Of a stretch of 13,852 nt of DNA, positions 1-7,979 are shown piece after piece. Both the position numbers and the translations under genes were made by a program. Source of the stretch: Alteromonas_E sp964230255 (lineage in GTDB: Bacteria; Pseudomonadota; Gammaproteobacteria; Enterobacterales; Alteromonadaceae); assembly GCA_964230255.1 (NCBI GenBank), contig CAXRGW010000066.1:1-13852 (forward strand), written 5' to 3'. The number at the start of each line of letters is the position of its first letter. The first letter of the stretch is position 1. The notes beneath the pieces were generated by a model. It made no database searches and was not told the origin of the DNA. It saw only the letters and a list, made by a program, of their open reading frames with translations.

Positions 1-1212
1 GTTGTTCAATGCTAAAATTGGTTGCAATATTGCCATAACGATAAACAGAACAATGCCCGCCATCGATACAATAAGTAAGGGTTCAAATACCTTAAGTGAG
101 ACACCAATAAGCGCTTCAAATTCCCTATCTTGATTATCTGCGGCGCGAGATAGCATTTGCTGTAGCTCGCCGGATTTTTCACCTGACGCAATCATATGCA
201 TCATCATTGGTGGAAACATTTTTGTATTATCTAGCGCGGCGCGCAAGCTGGAGCCTTCTTTAACGTTGACTGCGGCTTCGGCTACTTGATTTTTAATATG
301 CTGATTTTCCAGTACATCACCTGAAATACGCATAGCCTCAAGTAGCGGCACTGCGCTGGCACTTAGAATACTCAAGGTTCGTGCAAAACGGGCGGTGTTA
401 AGCCCGCGAGACACCCGGCCTATCAATGGCAAGGTTAACAGCGCTCTGTGGTAGCGTAGCTTCATGTGCTTTTGCTGCAGCACGCGCTGAATAATAACGA
501 TAAGCACGCCTATACCAACAAGCATAAACAAGCCGTAATTTTGTAGCCATGTGCTCACCGATATTAGGAATTGGGTGATGCCCGGCAGGTCTTGACCCAT
601 GTGGTCGAACTGTCCAACAATTTTAGGCACTACCACCGTTAACAATAGCAACACGATACCCATTGCAAAAAACAGCATTAACGACGGATAAATCATCGCT
701 TGTGTAATTTGACTGCGGGTCTGTTGTCTGCGCTCTGTGTAGTCGGCAAGACGATTCAGCACGGTATCAAGATGGCCTGATTTCTCCCCTGCTGCGACCA
801 TAGCGCGATACAGCTCATCAAATACGCTGGGAAATTGCGCAAGCGCATCAGCAAGTCCGTGACCTTCTACCACTTTACTGCGTACTGCCATCATCATATT
901 TTTTTGACGAGGCTTTTCGCACTGTTCAGCGACGGCAAGTAGCGCCTCTTCTACAGGAAGAGCTGATTCAACAAGAGTAGCAAGCTGGCGTGTAAGTAGC
1001 GCTAAATCTGACGCTGAAATACGGGGTTTAAATAAAGAAAATGATAGGCCTTTGCCTTCACTTTGTGCGCGCTCTGCGACCTGCTCGACTTCTAAGGGAA
1101 TTAAACCTTTTTCGCGCAGCTGTTGGCGAACCTGACGGGCATTATCGCCTTCAAGTACACCATTTGTATTCTTACCGCGGGCATTAACCGCTTTGTAAGC
1201 GAATGCCGCCAT
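1..1212 (-). CDS. gspF: type II secretion inner-membrane platform protein GspF (3' end cut by window edge)
   Basis: GspF is the polytopic inner-membrane core of the type II secretion machine. It couples the GspE ATPase to pseudopilus assembly. The frame runs from an ATG at 1212-1210 to the left edge: 404 codons with no stop, so only a few C-terminal residues are missing for a family of roughly 400-410 aa. It starts MAAFAYKAVNARG, typical of the family. Two repeated T2SF domains lie at about residues 69-192 and 272-394, each carrying the same AxGEKSGxL signature (141-148 and 342-349). Three hydrophobic segments lie near 173-196, 224-244 and 376-397. The start directly abuts the gspE stop (TAAATG), with a GAGGGAAG ribosome site inside the end of gspE, so the two are probably translationally coupled. 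Nothing looks broken. Confidence 0.96.
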   Translation of the reverse strand, partial: MAAFAYKAVNARGKNTNGVLEGDNARQVRQQLREKGLIPLEVEQVAERAQSEGKGLSFSLFKPRISASDLALLTRQLATLVESALPVEEALLAVAEQCEKPRQKNMMMAVRSKVVEGHGLADALAQFPSVFDELYRAMVAAGEKSGHLDTVLNRLADYTERRQQTRSQITQAMIYPSLMLFFAMGIVLLLLTVVVPKIVGQFDHMGQDLPGITQFLISVSTWLQNYGLFMLVGIGVLIVIIQRVLQQKHMKLRYHRALLTLPLIGRVSRGLNTARFARTLSILSASAVPLLEAMRISGDVLENQHIKNQVAEAAVNVKEGSSLRAALDNTKMFPPMMMHMIASGEKSGELQQMLSRAADNQDREFEALIGVSLKVFEPLLIVSMAGIVLFIVMAILQPILALNN

Positions 1213-2778
1213 TTAGTCTTCCCTCGTTACTCGAAGCACTTCTTCAAGAGAGGTTTCACCCGCTAAAACCTTGCTGCAGCCATCTTCACGGATGCTTGGG
1301 GTAGAGGTTCTGATATAACGTTCAATCGCTTGTTCGCCGACACCTTCGTGCATCATTTCACGTACTTTTTCGTCAACTAATAACAGCTCGTGAATACCGG
1401 TACGACCACGATAGCCCGTTTGGTTACACGCGGCGCAGCCGTGCGGCTTATAGATAGTGGCGTCGCTTGTGGCATTCTGCCCTAGTATTTCCAGCTCAGA
1501 GGCGTCAGGTGAATGTGGCTTTTTGCAATCTGGACACAGGGTACGAACGAGTCGCTGTGACAATACGGCCAATAAGCTCGAAGACAACAGAAATGGCTCA
1601 ATGCCCATGTCTTCTAAACGGGTAATCGCGCCCGCTGCCGTATTGGTATGCAGGGTAGAAAGTACCAAGTGACCAGTTAAACTGGCTTGAACAGCAATTT
1701 GCGCGGTTTCTATATCACGAATCTCACCCACCATGACTACATCGGGGTCTTGACGCAAAATAGCGCGAAGGCCGCGGGCGAAGGTCATATCTACGCGAGG
1801 GTTAACCTGCGTTTGTCCAATACCAGGAAGGTCAAATTCGATAGGATCTTCAACCGTTAAGATGTTTCTGTCTCGCGAGTTTATCTCGGTTAACCCTGCA
1901 TACAAGGTGGTACTTTTACCCGAGCCCGTTGGGCCGGTAACCAAAATAATGCCGTGAGGTTTTCGAATAAGAGACGAAAAGTGATTACGGTTTTGCAGCG
2001 TCATGCCTAAATCTTCTAGATTTAAGCGCGCATTGTTTTTATCCAGTAGACGCAATACCACACGCTCGCCGTGGCTTGAAGGCATGGTCGAAACACGCAC
2101 ATCTACTGCTCGCCCAGCAATACGCAATGTAATACGGCCATCTTGAGGCACGCGTTTCTCGGCGATATCTAACTTCGCCATAACTTTAATACGCGATACC
2201 AGCATGGAAGAAAGTTTGCGATTCGGGCGCAAAATTTCGCGTAACACGCCGTCTACCCTGAAGCGAACCACAAGCTGGTTTTCAAAGGTTTCAATGTGAA
2301 TGTCTGACGCACCTTCTTTAATCGCCTCGCCCAACATGGCGTTGATAAGCTTAATAATAGGCGCATCGTCTTCACTGTCTAACAGGTCTTCAGTGTCAGG
2401 CAAGTCTTCAGCAAGAGCGAACAAATCACTCTCGTTGCCAAGGTCTTCCATTAGCTGTTTAGCCGCAGAGCTATCGCGTTGAAACGCACTGGTAAGCAGG
2501 CTTTCAAATTCATTGGCAGGAATAGTTTTCGGCACAAAGGGCTCGCCGTAGAAACGTCGCACTTCAGCGAATACATCAAACGGCGTATTCTCTGTAAAAT
2601 ATAAAACCGCAGGGGTTTCATTGGTTTCCAGCAATACCTGATTGCGCTTCGCAAAGCTAAAAGAAAGCTGTCTTGAACCGGCCTCCTCTTCAGGCAAACC
2701 TGCGTCTTTACCCATGGCTTCTAAGGCTTCTTCTTGCGCCTCTAATGCCTGAGTAATTTGTTCGTCCTGCCCTGCCAT
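1213..2778 (-). CDS. gspE: type II secretion ATPase GspE
   Basis: GspE is the cytoplasmic hexameric ATPase that powers type II secretion and docks on GspL and GspF. The 521-aa product has an N-terminal regulatory/GspL-binding region (about 1-130) rich in Glu and Asp. The catalytic domain follows: Walker A GPTGSGKS (282-289), Asp box EDPIEF (310-315), Walker B PDVVMVGEIRD (345-355) and His box STLHTNT (374-380). The zinc-binding tetracysteine module has C415/C418 (CPDC) and C448/C451 (CAAC), which marks a GspE/PilB-type extension ATPase rather than PilT. The ATG at 2778 sits 1 nt after the gspD stop with an AAGAAGGT-like ribosome site upstream. All motifs are intact and the length is normal. 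Placement between gspD and gspF separates it from the paralogous PilB. Confidence 0.97.
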   Translation of the reverse strand: MAGQDEQITQALEAQEEALEAMGKDAGLPEEEAGSRQLSFSFAKRNQVLLETNETPAVLYFTENTPFDVFAEVRRFYGEPFVPKTIPANEFESLLTSAFQRDSSAAKQLMEDLGNESDLFALAEDLPDTEDLLDSEDDAPIIKLINAMLGEAIKEGASDIHIETFENQLVVRFRVDGVLREILRPNRKLSSMLVSRIKVMAKLDIAEKRVPQDGRITLRIAGRAVDVRVSTMPSSHGERVVLRLLDKNNARLNLEDLGMTLQNRNHFSSLIRKPHGIILVTGPTGSGKSTTLYAGLTEINSRDRNILTVEDPIEFDLPGIGQTQVNPRVDMTFARGLRAILRQDPDVVMVGEIRDIETAQIAVQASLTGHLVLSTLHTNTAAGAITRLEDMGIEPFLLSSSLLAVLSQRLVRTLCPDCKKPHSPDASELEILGQNATSDATIYKPHGCAACNQTGYRGRTGIHELLLVDEKVREMMHEGVGEQAIERYIRTSTPSIREDGCSKVLAGETSLEEVLRVTRED

Positions 2779-2779
2779 G

Positions 2780-4843
2780 CTAGTCGTTACCTTCTTCTTG
2801 TTTCTGCTTCTCTTTCTCAGAAAGGTACTCTTCGAATGAAGGTGGCAACGCTAGCGCATCATCCCATTGTGGAATAGTCGGGGTTTCTTCGTAAGGCATT
2901 AGCGATACACCTTCTTGCTGGCGTTTTAGCTGCAGTGCACGAATGTAATTGTATTTGCGATGGCTGATTGTGTTCATGGTTGCACCGTCACGGACAATGG
3001 TCGGTTTCAAGAACACCATCAAGTTACGCTTACGCTTGCTTGTAGACGTCGTCTTGAAAAGATGACCAAGAACAGGGATATCGCCTAAAAGTGGCACTTT
3101 AGACACACTTTCTTGTACGTCTTCGTCAATCAAGCCGCCTAGTACGATAGTACCACCATCGTCAACAATCACTGTGGTTTTGATTTCGCGCTTGTTGATA
3201 GAGATGTCTACTGATGTCGCACCGCTAACGCTAGACACTTCTTGTTCAATAAGAAGCTGAACGGCATCGCCTTCGTTAATTTGCGGCGTAACTTTAAGTT
3301 TAATGCCCACTTCTTGACGATCCACCGTTTGGAACGGGTTAGAGTTGTTCGAGCCGGTTGTCGTACCGGTAATAATCGGTACTTCCTGACCCACAATGAA
3401 AAACGCTTCTTCGTTGTCCATAGTGGTAAGGTGCGGTGTGGCAAGGATATTGGAATTGGTATCGTTACTGACCGCTTGTACCACAGCGCCCCAACCATCT
3501 TCTATGATCCCCGCAATAAGGCCATTGGCGCCGCCAAGAAGATTCGCCAGCGGAGTAAGGTTACCTTCAATGGTATCAGTGGTTTGGACTGGATTACCGT
3601 TAGCTGAGGTTGTCGTGCGTGTCACCTCGCGATCTTCTGCTTGACGTAAGGCAACCCCAAGGCCACCTACCGGTACAACACCATTGGTAAATTGTGTACC
3701 GCCACCGCTTTCAGAGATCCATTGCACCCCTAATGTAGTGCCATCGCCTTCAAAGATTTCCACGATAATTGCTTCGACTTGCACTTGTGCGCGGCGCACA
3801 TCTAACTGGCGAATAACTTCTTCTAATGAGCGCATCATGTCAGGCTCAGCTGTTATTACCACAGAGTTTGAGTCTTCATGGGCATCAATGCTGACTTCAC
3901 GGTTGCTGCTGCCACGACGATTGCTGGCACTGCCTTGCTCTTCAGCTTGAATACTGGCGCTCACACCTTGCAGAACTTTCACCAGATCTTCTGCCTTGGC
4001 GTAGTTTAAAAAGATCACTCGAGTATTACCGCTGGATTCTAATTCTTGATCCATGCGTGTGATCAAGTTAATTAGGCGTTGACGTGCTTTAATATCGCCG
4101 CTGACAATGACGCTGTTGGTGCGGTCATCGGCAACGACTCGCGGATCAGACTTAGCACCTGAACCGGCAGCCTTACCTTGTGACTTGTTGATACTTTCTA
4201 TAATCCGCACCATCTCCGAGGCTGATGCGTATTTCAGTTTGATGATTTCAACTTCTTCATCGCCGGCGCGGTCAACGCGTTCAATGATTTCAACTAAGCG
4301 GTTCACGACCGCTGCACGGCCCGTTAGCATCATTACGTTGGACGGATCATGGCTAACCACGTTCCCGCCGCCAGCTTGGTCATTTAATTGGCGTAAAATG
4401 GGGGCTAATTCGCGCACTGGCACGTTATAAACTGGCACAACACGGGTAATGAACTCATCGCCGTTCATTAGAGCGCCTTCTACAACTGGAATATTTGATG
4501 CCTTCGCATCTTTTGAGCGGACAACCTTCAAGATGCCACTGGGCATTTCAACGACGGCATATTCATAGACTTGCAACACGTTCAAAAAGAACTGGTAGTA
4601 CTGTTCTTCGGTGAGTAAGTCATAACTACGGACTGAAATTTTCCCGCGTACATTCGGATCAACGATGATGGTCTTTTTAAGATTCTTACCAACTATATTG
4701 ATGAATTCGCTGATTTCAGTGTCTTTGAAATTGGGCTGATATTGCTCTGCGGCTGCACCAATAGAATATGATAATCCTAGCGATAACAACGCCACGAAAC
4801 AAAGTCGCAATTTAGCTCGGTGCATATAGCCTGTATTTCTCAT
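2780..4843 (-). CDS. gspD: type II secretion outer-membrane secretin GspD
   Basis: GspD forms the outer-membrane channel through which folded exoproteins leave the cell. The 687-aa product begins with a Sec signal peptide (basic MHRAKLR, hydrophobic stretch, likely cut after GAAA near residue 32). An N0 domain (about 35-105) and three N1-N3 repeats (about 130-350) follow, with Ser/Gly-rich loops near 220-230 and 303-313. The secretin beta-barrel domain spans about 353-615 and includes the diagnostic VPLLGDIPVLGHLF (583-596) and NLMVFLKPTIV. A charged C-terminal tail (EKEKQKQEE) could be a pilotin-binding S-domain; no pilotin gene is in view. The ATG at 4843 is preceded by GAGGAATAG, a good ribosome site, and lies 1 nt after the gspC stop. 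A second ATG six codons in is possible but lacks a comparable ribosome site. Confidence 0.97.
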   Translation of the reverse strand: MRNTGYMHRAKLRLCFVALLSLGLSYSIGAAAEQYQPNFKDTEISEFINIVGKNLKKTIIVDPNVRGKISVRSYDLLTEEQYYQFFLNVLQVYEYAVVEMPSGILKVVRSKDAKASNIPVVEGALMNGDEFITRVVPVYNVPVRELAPILRQLNDQAGGGNVVSHDPSNVMMLTGRAAVVNRLVEIIERVDRAGDEEVEIIKLKYASASEMVRIIESINKSQGKAAGSGAKSDPRVVADDRTNSVIVSGDIKARQRLINLITRMDQELESSGNTRVIFLNYAKAEDLVKVLQGVSASIQAEEQGSASNRRGSSNREVSIDAHEDSNSVVITAEPDMMRSLEEVIRQLDVRRAQVQVEAIIVEIFEGDGTTLGVQWISESGGGTQFTNGVVPVGGLGVALRQAEDREVTRTTTSANGNPVQTTDTIEGNLTPLANLLGGANGLIAGIIEDGWGAVVQAVSNDTNSNILATPHLTTMDNEEAFFIVGQEVPIITGTTTGSNNSNPFQTVDRQEVGIKLKVTPQINEGDAVQLLIEQEVSSVSGATSVDISINKREIKTTVIVDDGGTIVLGGLIDEDVQESVSKVPLLGDIPVLGHLFKTTSTSKRKRNLMVFLKPTIVRDGATMNTISHRKYNYIRALQLKRQQEGVSLMPYEETPTIPQWDDALALPPSFEEYLSEKEKQKQEEGND

Positions 4844-4844
4844 C

Positions 4845-5765
4845 CTATTCCTCGTCGCTTGGTTCTGGCAGATCCAGATACAGCGTTAAATATTGTTCTT
4901 CCCGAAGTACGGTCAATTGCAATGATTCAGCAGTTTGTAATTCACCCATGGCTTCTCGCGCCTGTTGCGGGTCGGTCACATCCAACCCATTGATTTCGGT
5001 GATCACATCTCCAGCGGTCAAACCTGCAGCTTCAAACAGTGCTGGATTTTTGCCTGGTTGAACTCGATATCCTAGCAGTTCTCCATTGGCCTGCGCCGGA
5101 GAAATCGACAGGAAGTCGGTAAATTTGGTTGGTTGGGAGCGCAATTGCTGGGTTGCTGCTACGGCATCGTCAGACAATGCTGGTCGGGGCGTTGAAGAGC
5201 GCGCAGAACTGGTTGCCGGGCGAGCGGCTACCTGACTTTTACGCTTATTGGCCTCGTCATAGTCAATACCGTCAAGCATTAAGGTTTCGTTGCGTGGCCC
5301 ATTGCGAATGATCACGCGATCACTGAAAACTTCACGTAAGGTCGCATTAGTGCCGTCGATTTTATCACCAATACCATAGGTTTGCTGGGCATTGCGATGT
5401 TCAATGATGGCTGCGCCCGCATCCGCCTCAGTGCTAGCTACCACTCCGGTCAACACTAGACTTAGTGAGGTTTCTGGCGCATCAGTTATGGTTTCCTGAG
5501 GTTGTGTCTGAACCTCTGGGTTAAACCGCCCGAATAAGTCTAACTGCTTTATGCGATTCACATTGATGCGCGAACTGCTTGTGACGTTACTTGAGATAGG
5601 CTCGGCTACAGTATTAGTTTGCCCGCCGTTAGGAGCAGGTATCACGCGCCATGTCAGCTCGGCCATGAAAGCCAATAGATATAACGCTAACAACACCACG
5701 ACGACCATGCGGATCGATGTTTGGCGTTGTTGGACAAACTGTGTGGCTGATTGCAGTGTTGGCAT
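4845..5765 (-). CDS. gspC: type II secretion inner-membrane connector GspC
   Basis: GspC links the inner-membrane platform to the secretin and helps select substrates. The 306-aa protein has a short cytoplasmic N-terminus and one transmembrane helix (about 20-38, MVVVVLLALYLLAF). A homology region (about 70-165) opens with the LDLFG motif and would bind the N0 domain of GspD. A Ser/Ala/Pro linker (176-200) leads to a C-terminal PDZ domain (about 213-300; AGLTAGDVITEING at 247-260). It is the first gene of the gsp run and its start faces hslR across 193 nt. The start at 5765 has no convincing Shine-Dalgarno. The other in-frame ATG nearby (codon 20) would remove the cytoplasmic tail, so 5765 is preferred. 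The order gspC-D-E-F is the canonical one. Confidence 0.95.
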   Translation of the reverse strand: MPTLQSATQFVQQRQTSIRMVVVVLLALYLLAFMAELTWRVIPAPNGGQTNTVAEPISSNVTSSSRINVNRIKQLDLFGRFNPEVQTQPQETITDAPETSLSLVLTGVVASTEADAGAAIIEHRNAQQTYGIGDKIDGTNATLREVFSDRVIIRNGPRNETLMLDGIDYDEANKRKSQVAARPATSSARSSTPRPALSDDAVAATQQLRSQPTKFTDFLSISPAQANGELLGYRVQPGKNPALFEAAGLTAGDVITEINGLDVTDPQQAREAMGELQTAESLQLTVLREEQYLTLYLDLPEPSDEE

Positions 5766-5849
5766 TTGATATTATTTTTATTCGGTTAACTCGCAGCTCT
5801 CGAAAGAGCCAAAAAGGTTACTACGGCAGCATTAACGCTAAGTTTCGTT

Positions 5850-5875
5850 CTTGAGTAATTAATAACGCGCCCCAT
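5850..5875 (+). promoter_or_regulatory. sigma-32-type heat-shock promoter for hslR-hslO
   Basis: CTTGAG (5850-5855), a 14-nt spacer and CCCCAT (5870-5875, followed by AA) match the sigma-32 (RpoH) consensus CTTGAA-N13/14-CCCCATnT closely. The geometry is that of the E. coli dnaK P1 promoter. The predicted start is near 5883, leaving a leader of about 75 nt before hslR. The genes it faces encode heat-shock proteins Hsp15 and Hsp33, which supports the call. Confidence 0.72.
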
Positions 5876-5903
5876 AATAGCCTAGTCTAGGTCGCGGTCA
5901 CAA
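5874..5903 (-). promoter_or_regulatory. candidate sigma-70 promoter for the gsp operon
   Basis: On the minus strand, TTGTGA (5903-5898) is followed by an 18-nt spacer and TATTAT (5879-5874), a fair match to TTGACA/TATAAT. It would start transcription about 100 nt upstream of gspC. The spacer contains an 11-nt palindrome, CCTAGTCTAGG (5881-5891), that could be an operator. Its -10 overlaps the -10 of the plus-strand heat-shock promoter. This is pattern matching only. Confidence 0.4.
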
Positions 5904-5958
5904 CTCTAATGCGAGGGTATGAAACATTTATGACGATAATTAAGGCAATTTAGTTCCA

Positions 5959-6348
5959 ATGACAGAAATAAACAGTGCAGTACGCTTAGATAAATGGCTG
6001 TGGGCTGCGCGTTTTTTTAAAACCCGAGCACTCGCTAGAGATGCTGTGCAAGCAGGTAAAGTGCATTACAATGGGCAGCGCAGCAAACCGGGCAAAACGG
6101 TTGAGTTAGGAGCTATGGTGCGGGTGCCCGCGGGGTATGATGTTAAAGAAGTAGAAATTATCGAGATCTTTGATAAACGCAGAGCCGCTCAGTTAGCACA
6201 AAAGATGTATCGTGAGACAGCACCCAGTATGTTGAAGCGCCAACAAAATGCAGAAGCTCGAAAAGCACAGGCGTTTCACAATCCGCACCCCGATCAGCGC
6301 CCAGACAAAAAGCAACGCCGACAACTGATCCGAATTAAGCACCAGTAA
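5959..6348 (+). CDS. hslR: ribosome-associated heat shock protein Hsp15 (S4 domain)
   Basis: Hsp15 binds 50S subunits that carry a stalled nascent chain with tRNA and helps recycle them after heat shock. The 129-aa product matches family length. Its N-terminal S4 RNA-binding domain (about 8-70) contains VRLDKWLWAARFFKTR and the loop AGKVHYNGQRSKPGK. A Lys/Arg-rich tail (93-129) should also contact rRNA. The start at 5959 has only a weak upstream AAGG about 13 nt away, but no other ATG keeps the full S4 domain, so the choice is safe. It lies downstream of a sigma-32-like promoter and 34 nt before hslO, with no terminator between, so co-transcription is expected. The hslR-hslO pairing is the same as in E. 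coli. Confidence 0.95.
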   Translation: MTEINSAVRLDKWLWAARFFKTRALARDAVQAGKVHYNGQRSKPGKTVELGAMVRVPAGYDVKEVEIIEIFDKRRAAQLAQKMYRETAPSMLKRQQNAEARKAQAFHNPHPDQRPDKKQRRQLIRIKHQ

Positions 6349-6382
6349 TCGAGCGTAGATGTATTAAAACGATGGATCCATT

Positions 6383-7282
6383 ATGAATAAAGACCAATTA
6401 CAACGTTACGTTTTCCCAAACGCGCATGTACGTGGAGAGCTGGTGCAACTTCAGGATAGTTTCAGTGAGTTATTAGCCTCGCACGATTATCCAGACCCAG
6501 TGAAGAAACTGTTGGGTGACATGTTAAGCGCGGCAACATTACTCACTGCCACATTGAAATTTAAAGGTGAAATTAGCTTACAAATTCAAAGTGAAGGCAA
6601 AATACGCTATGCCGTAGTCGATGCGACGCATGATCAAAAAGTAAGAGGTATCGCACGCTGGGACGACACCGATAGCAGTTGGCCAGAGGCATTTAGCGGG
6701 TTGTTTCGCAAAGGTGTGCTCGCGATTACCATTACGCCGGAAAAGGGGGAGCGTTATCAGGGGTTGGTTGGGCTTGACCAGGATTCACTTGCGGCTTGTA
6801 TCCAAAGCTATTTTGAACAGTCTGAACAATTGCCCACTCGAGTTGCTTTGTTTACAGAAACATCCTCTTCAACATCGAGAACGGCAGGACTGCTATTGCA
6901 AGTACTACCACAAAGCAGTGCGGCAACATCTGTACAAGATCATGCGACTTTTAATGAGCTCGCCATGTTGACAGACACAATGACAGCAGAAGAAATATTG
7001 TCGTTAGAAGCCAATACATTATTGCACCGTTTGTATCACGAGCATGATGTGGAATTATACCCAGCCCACGATGTTCAGTTTGCGTGCACCTGTTCACGTG
7101 AACGTAGTGCCGAAGCATTAAAAAACATTGATAAGGCCGAGCTGCTTTCAATTATTGCCGAGGAGGGAGTTATTGCCATGGATTGCCAGTATTGCCACAC
7201 AAAGTATGAATTTGATGGCATGGATGTGGAAAGTATTCATGCCGGGTTTGCTAATGCAGCGTCAAACAATACACAGCAATAG
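6383..7282 (+). CDS. hslO: redox-regulated chaperone Hsp33
   Basis: Hsp33 is a cytoplasmic holdase that is off when its cysteines hold zinc. It becomes active when oxidation (HOCl or peroxide, with heat) releases the zinc and forms disulfides. The 299-aa product has the N-terminal chaperone core (about 5-180), beginning DQLQRYVFPNAHVRGELVQL. A linker follows, then the C-terminal redox switch with the four zinc cysteines as C235-T-C237 and C268-Q-Y-C271, all intact. Length is normal for the family. The ATG at 6383 has a weak GGA about 7 nt upstream. It sits 34 nt after hslR and its TAG stop overlaps the GTG start of the next gene by 1 nt, so all three probably share one mRNA. Confidence 0.97.
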   Translation: MNKDQLQRYVFPNAHVRGELVQLQDSFSELLASHDYPDPVKKLLGDMLSAATLLTATLKFKGEISLQIQSEGKIRYAVVDATHDQKVRGIARWDDTDSSWPEAFSGLFRKGVLAITITPEKGERYQGLVGLDQDSLAACIQSYFEQSEQLPTRVALFTETSSSTSRTAGLLLQVLPQSSAATSVQDHATFNELAMLTDTMTAEEILSLEANTLLHRLYHEHDVELYPAHDVQFACTCSRERSAEALKNIDKAELLSIIAEEGVIAMDCQYCHTKYEFDGMDVESIHAGFANAASNNTQQ

Positions 7283-7854
7283 TGAGTGGCCGAAACAGCG
7301 CGCCCACACTCCTTATTGCTGCTGATATTTTTGGTGCGACGCCCGCGCTTCATGCGCTGGCAAATAAGCTAGGCCAAGGTGTATCTGTTATTGATGCATA
7401 CGAGGGCGATGCTCCTCCATTTGAGAATGAGTCAGCAGCTTACGAATTTTTTTGTCAGCAATCATCAGTGCATGATTATGCGACGAAAATTTACTACGAA
7501 ATCTTACAAAATACCGAGCTCAAGCATGTAATCGGTTTTAGTGTCGGGGCATCGGCACTGTGGCAATGCTTAACGCAACACCCTGAAACCCCAGTGACAC
7601 GCTTTTTCGCTTTTTATGGCGGTCAAGTTCGGCATTTACTACCGGATGCGCCACGAGTACCTATCGATTGGTTTTCCGCCAGCGATGAGGCGCATTTTGA
7701 TGTCGCTAGATTGAATGCGCGATTACAGCAATTGCCTAATGTTCAGGTACATAAAACCGACTACTTACATGGCTTTATGAATCAGCACTCTATGCATTTT
7801 GATAGCGCGGGCTATAACCAATATTTGCAGCTTATGGTTGAGCAACTGAAGTAA
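7282..7854 (+). CDS. small alpha/beta hydrolase, dienelactone-hydrolase-like
   Basis: The 190-aa product looks like a compact alpha/beta hydrolase. The nucleophile elbow is G85-F-S87-V-G89, a candidate acid is D135 in FSASDEAHF, and the catalytic His is probably H163 in YLHGFMN. The HGF context is typical of dienelactone-hydrolase-type enzymes, although those usually have Cys as nucleophile and here it is Ser. There is no signal peptide, so it should act in the cytoplasm; the substrate is unknown. The start is GTG at 7282, overlapping the hslO TAG stop by one base, so translation probably depends on hslO coupling. No independent Shine-Dalgarno is obvious. Being last in a heat/oxidative-stress transcript suggests, but does not prove, a stress or detoxification role. 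The fold call is good; a specific reaction cannot be named. Confidence 0.8.
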   Translation: MSGRNSAPTLLIAADIFGATPALHALANKLGQGVSVIDAYEGDAPPFENESAAYEFFCQQSSVHDYATKIYYEILQNTELKHVIGFSVGASALWQCLTQHPETPVTRFFAFYGGQVRHLLPDAPRVPIDWFSASDEAHFDVARLNARLQQLPNVQVHKTDYLHGFMNQHSMHFDSAGYNQYLQLMVEQLK

Positions 7855-7864
7855 CTCCTGTTGA

Positions 7865-7894
7865 TTTGTAATAAAATTACAAAATTATTGTAAT
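7865..7894. promoter_or_regulatory. HexR-type operator (perfect palindrome plus a third half-site)
   Basis: A 19-nt perfect palindrome (7865-7883), arms TTTGTAAT and ATTACAAA around AAA, contains TGTAATAAAATTACA. That fits the HexR consensus TGTAATwwwATTACA as I recall it from Shewanella and other gammaproteobacteria. Five bases further on, a third half-site TTGTAAT (7888-7894) makes a second inverted pair with ATTACAA (7876-7882). HexR is an RpiR-family regulator that senses the Entner-Doudoroff intermediate KDPG, and pckA is a known member of its Shewanella regulon. The site lies about 240 nt before pckA. No hexR gene is in the window. Confidence 0.65.
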
Positions 7895-7921
7895 TGATTC
7901 GGGTTTTACTCCTCCTTTCGC

Positions 7922-7979
7922 AGCTATTACACATCAGAAAACCAATGCGGTGAATAGCTATCTAGATATCATGAATAGC
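7922..7979. repeat. AATAGC repeat cluster around TATCTAGATA
   Basis: AGCTATT (7922-7928) is the inverse of AATAGCT (7953-7959), and TGAATAGC occurs twice as a direct repeat (7951-7958 and 7972-7979), 21 bp or two helical turns apart. Between the direct copies lies the 10-bp palindrome TATCTAGATA (7960-7969). It could be an operator array or a leader hairpin; I recognise no regulator for it. Confidence 0.4.

Noticed and set aside
3242..3607. 121-codon plus-strand frame opposite gspD
   Set aside because: It is antisense to the highly conserved secretin domain and is a by-product of its codon use.
5909..5953. 14-codon frame just before hslR as a leader peptide
   Set aside because: No ribosome site, ordinary composition, and a length expected by chance.
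7865..7883. TTTGTAAT/ATTACAAA hairpin as a terminator for the hslR-hslO-hydrolase transcript
   Set aside because: The stem is A/T-only with a 3-nt loop and no following T-run; it fits a protein-binding palindrome much better.
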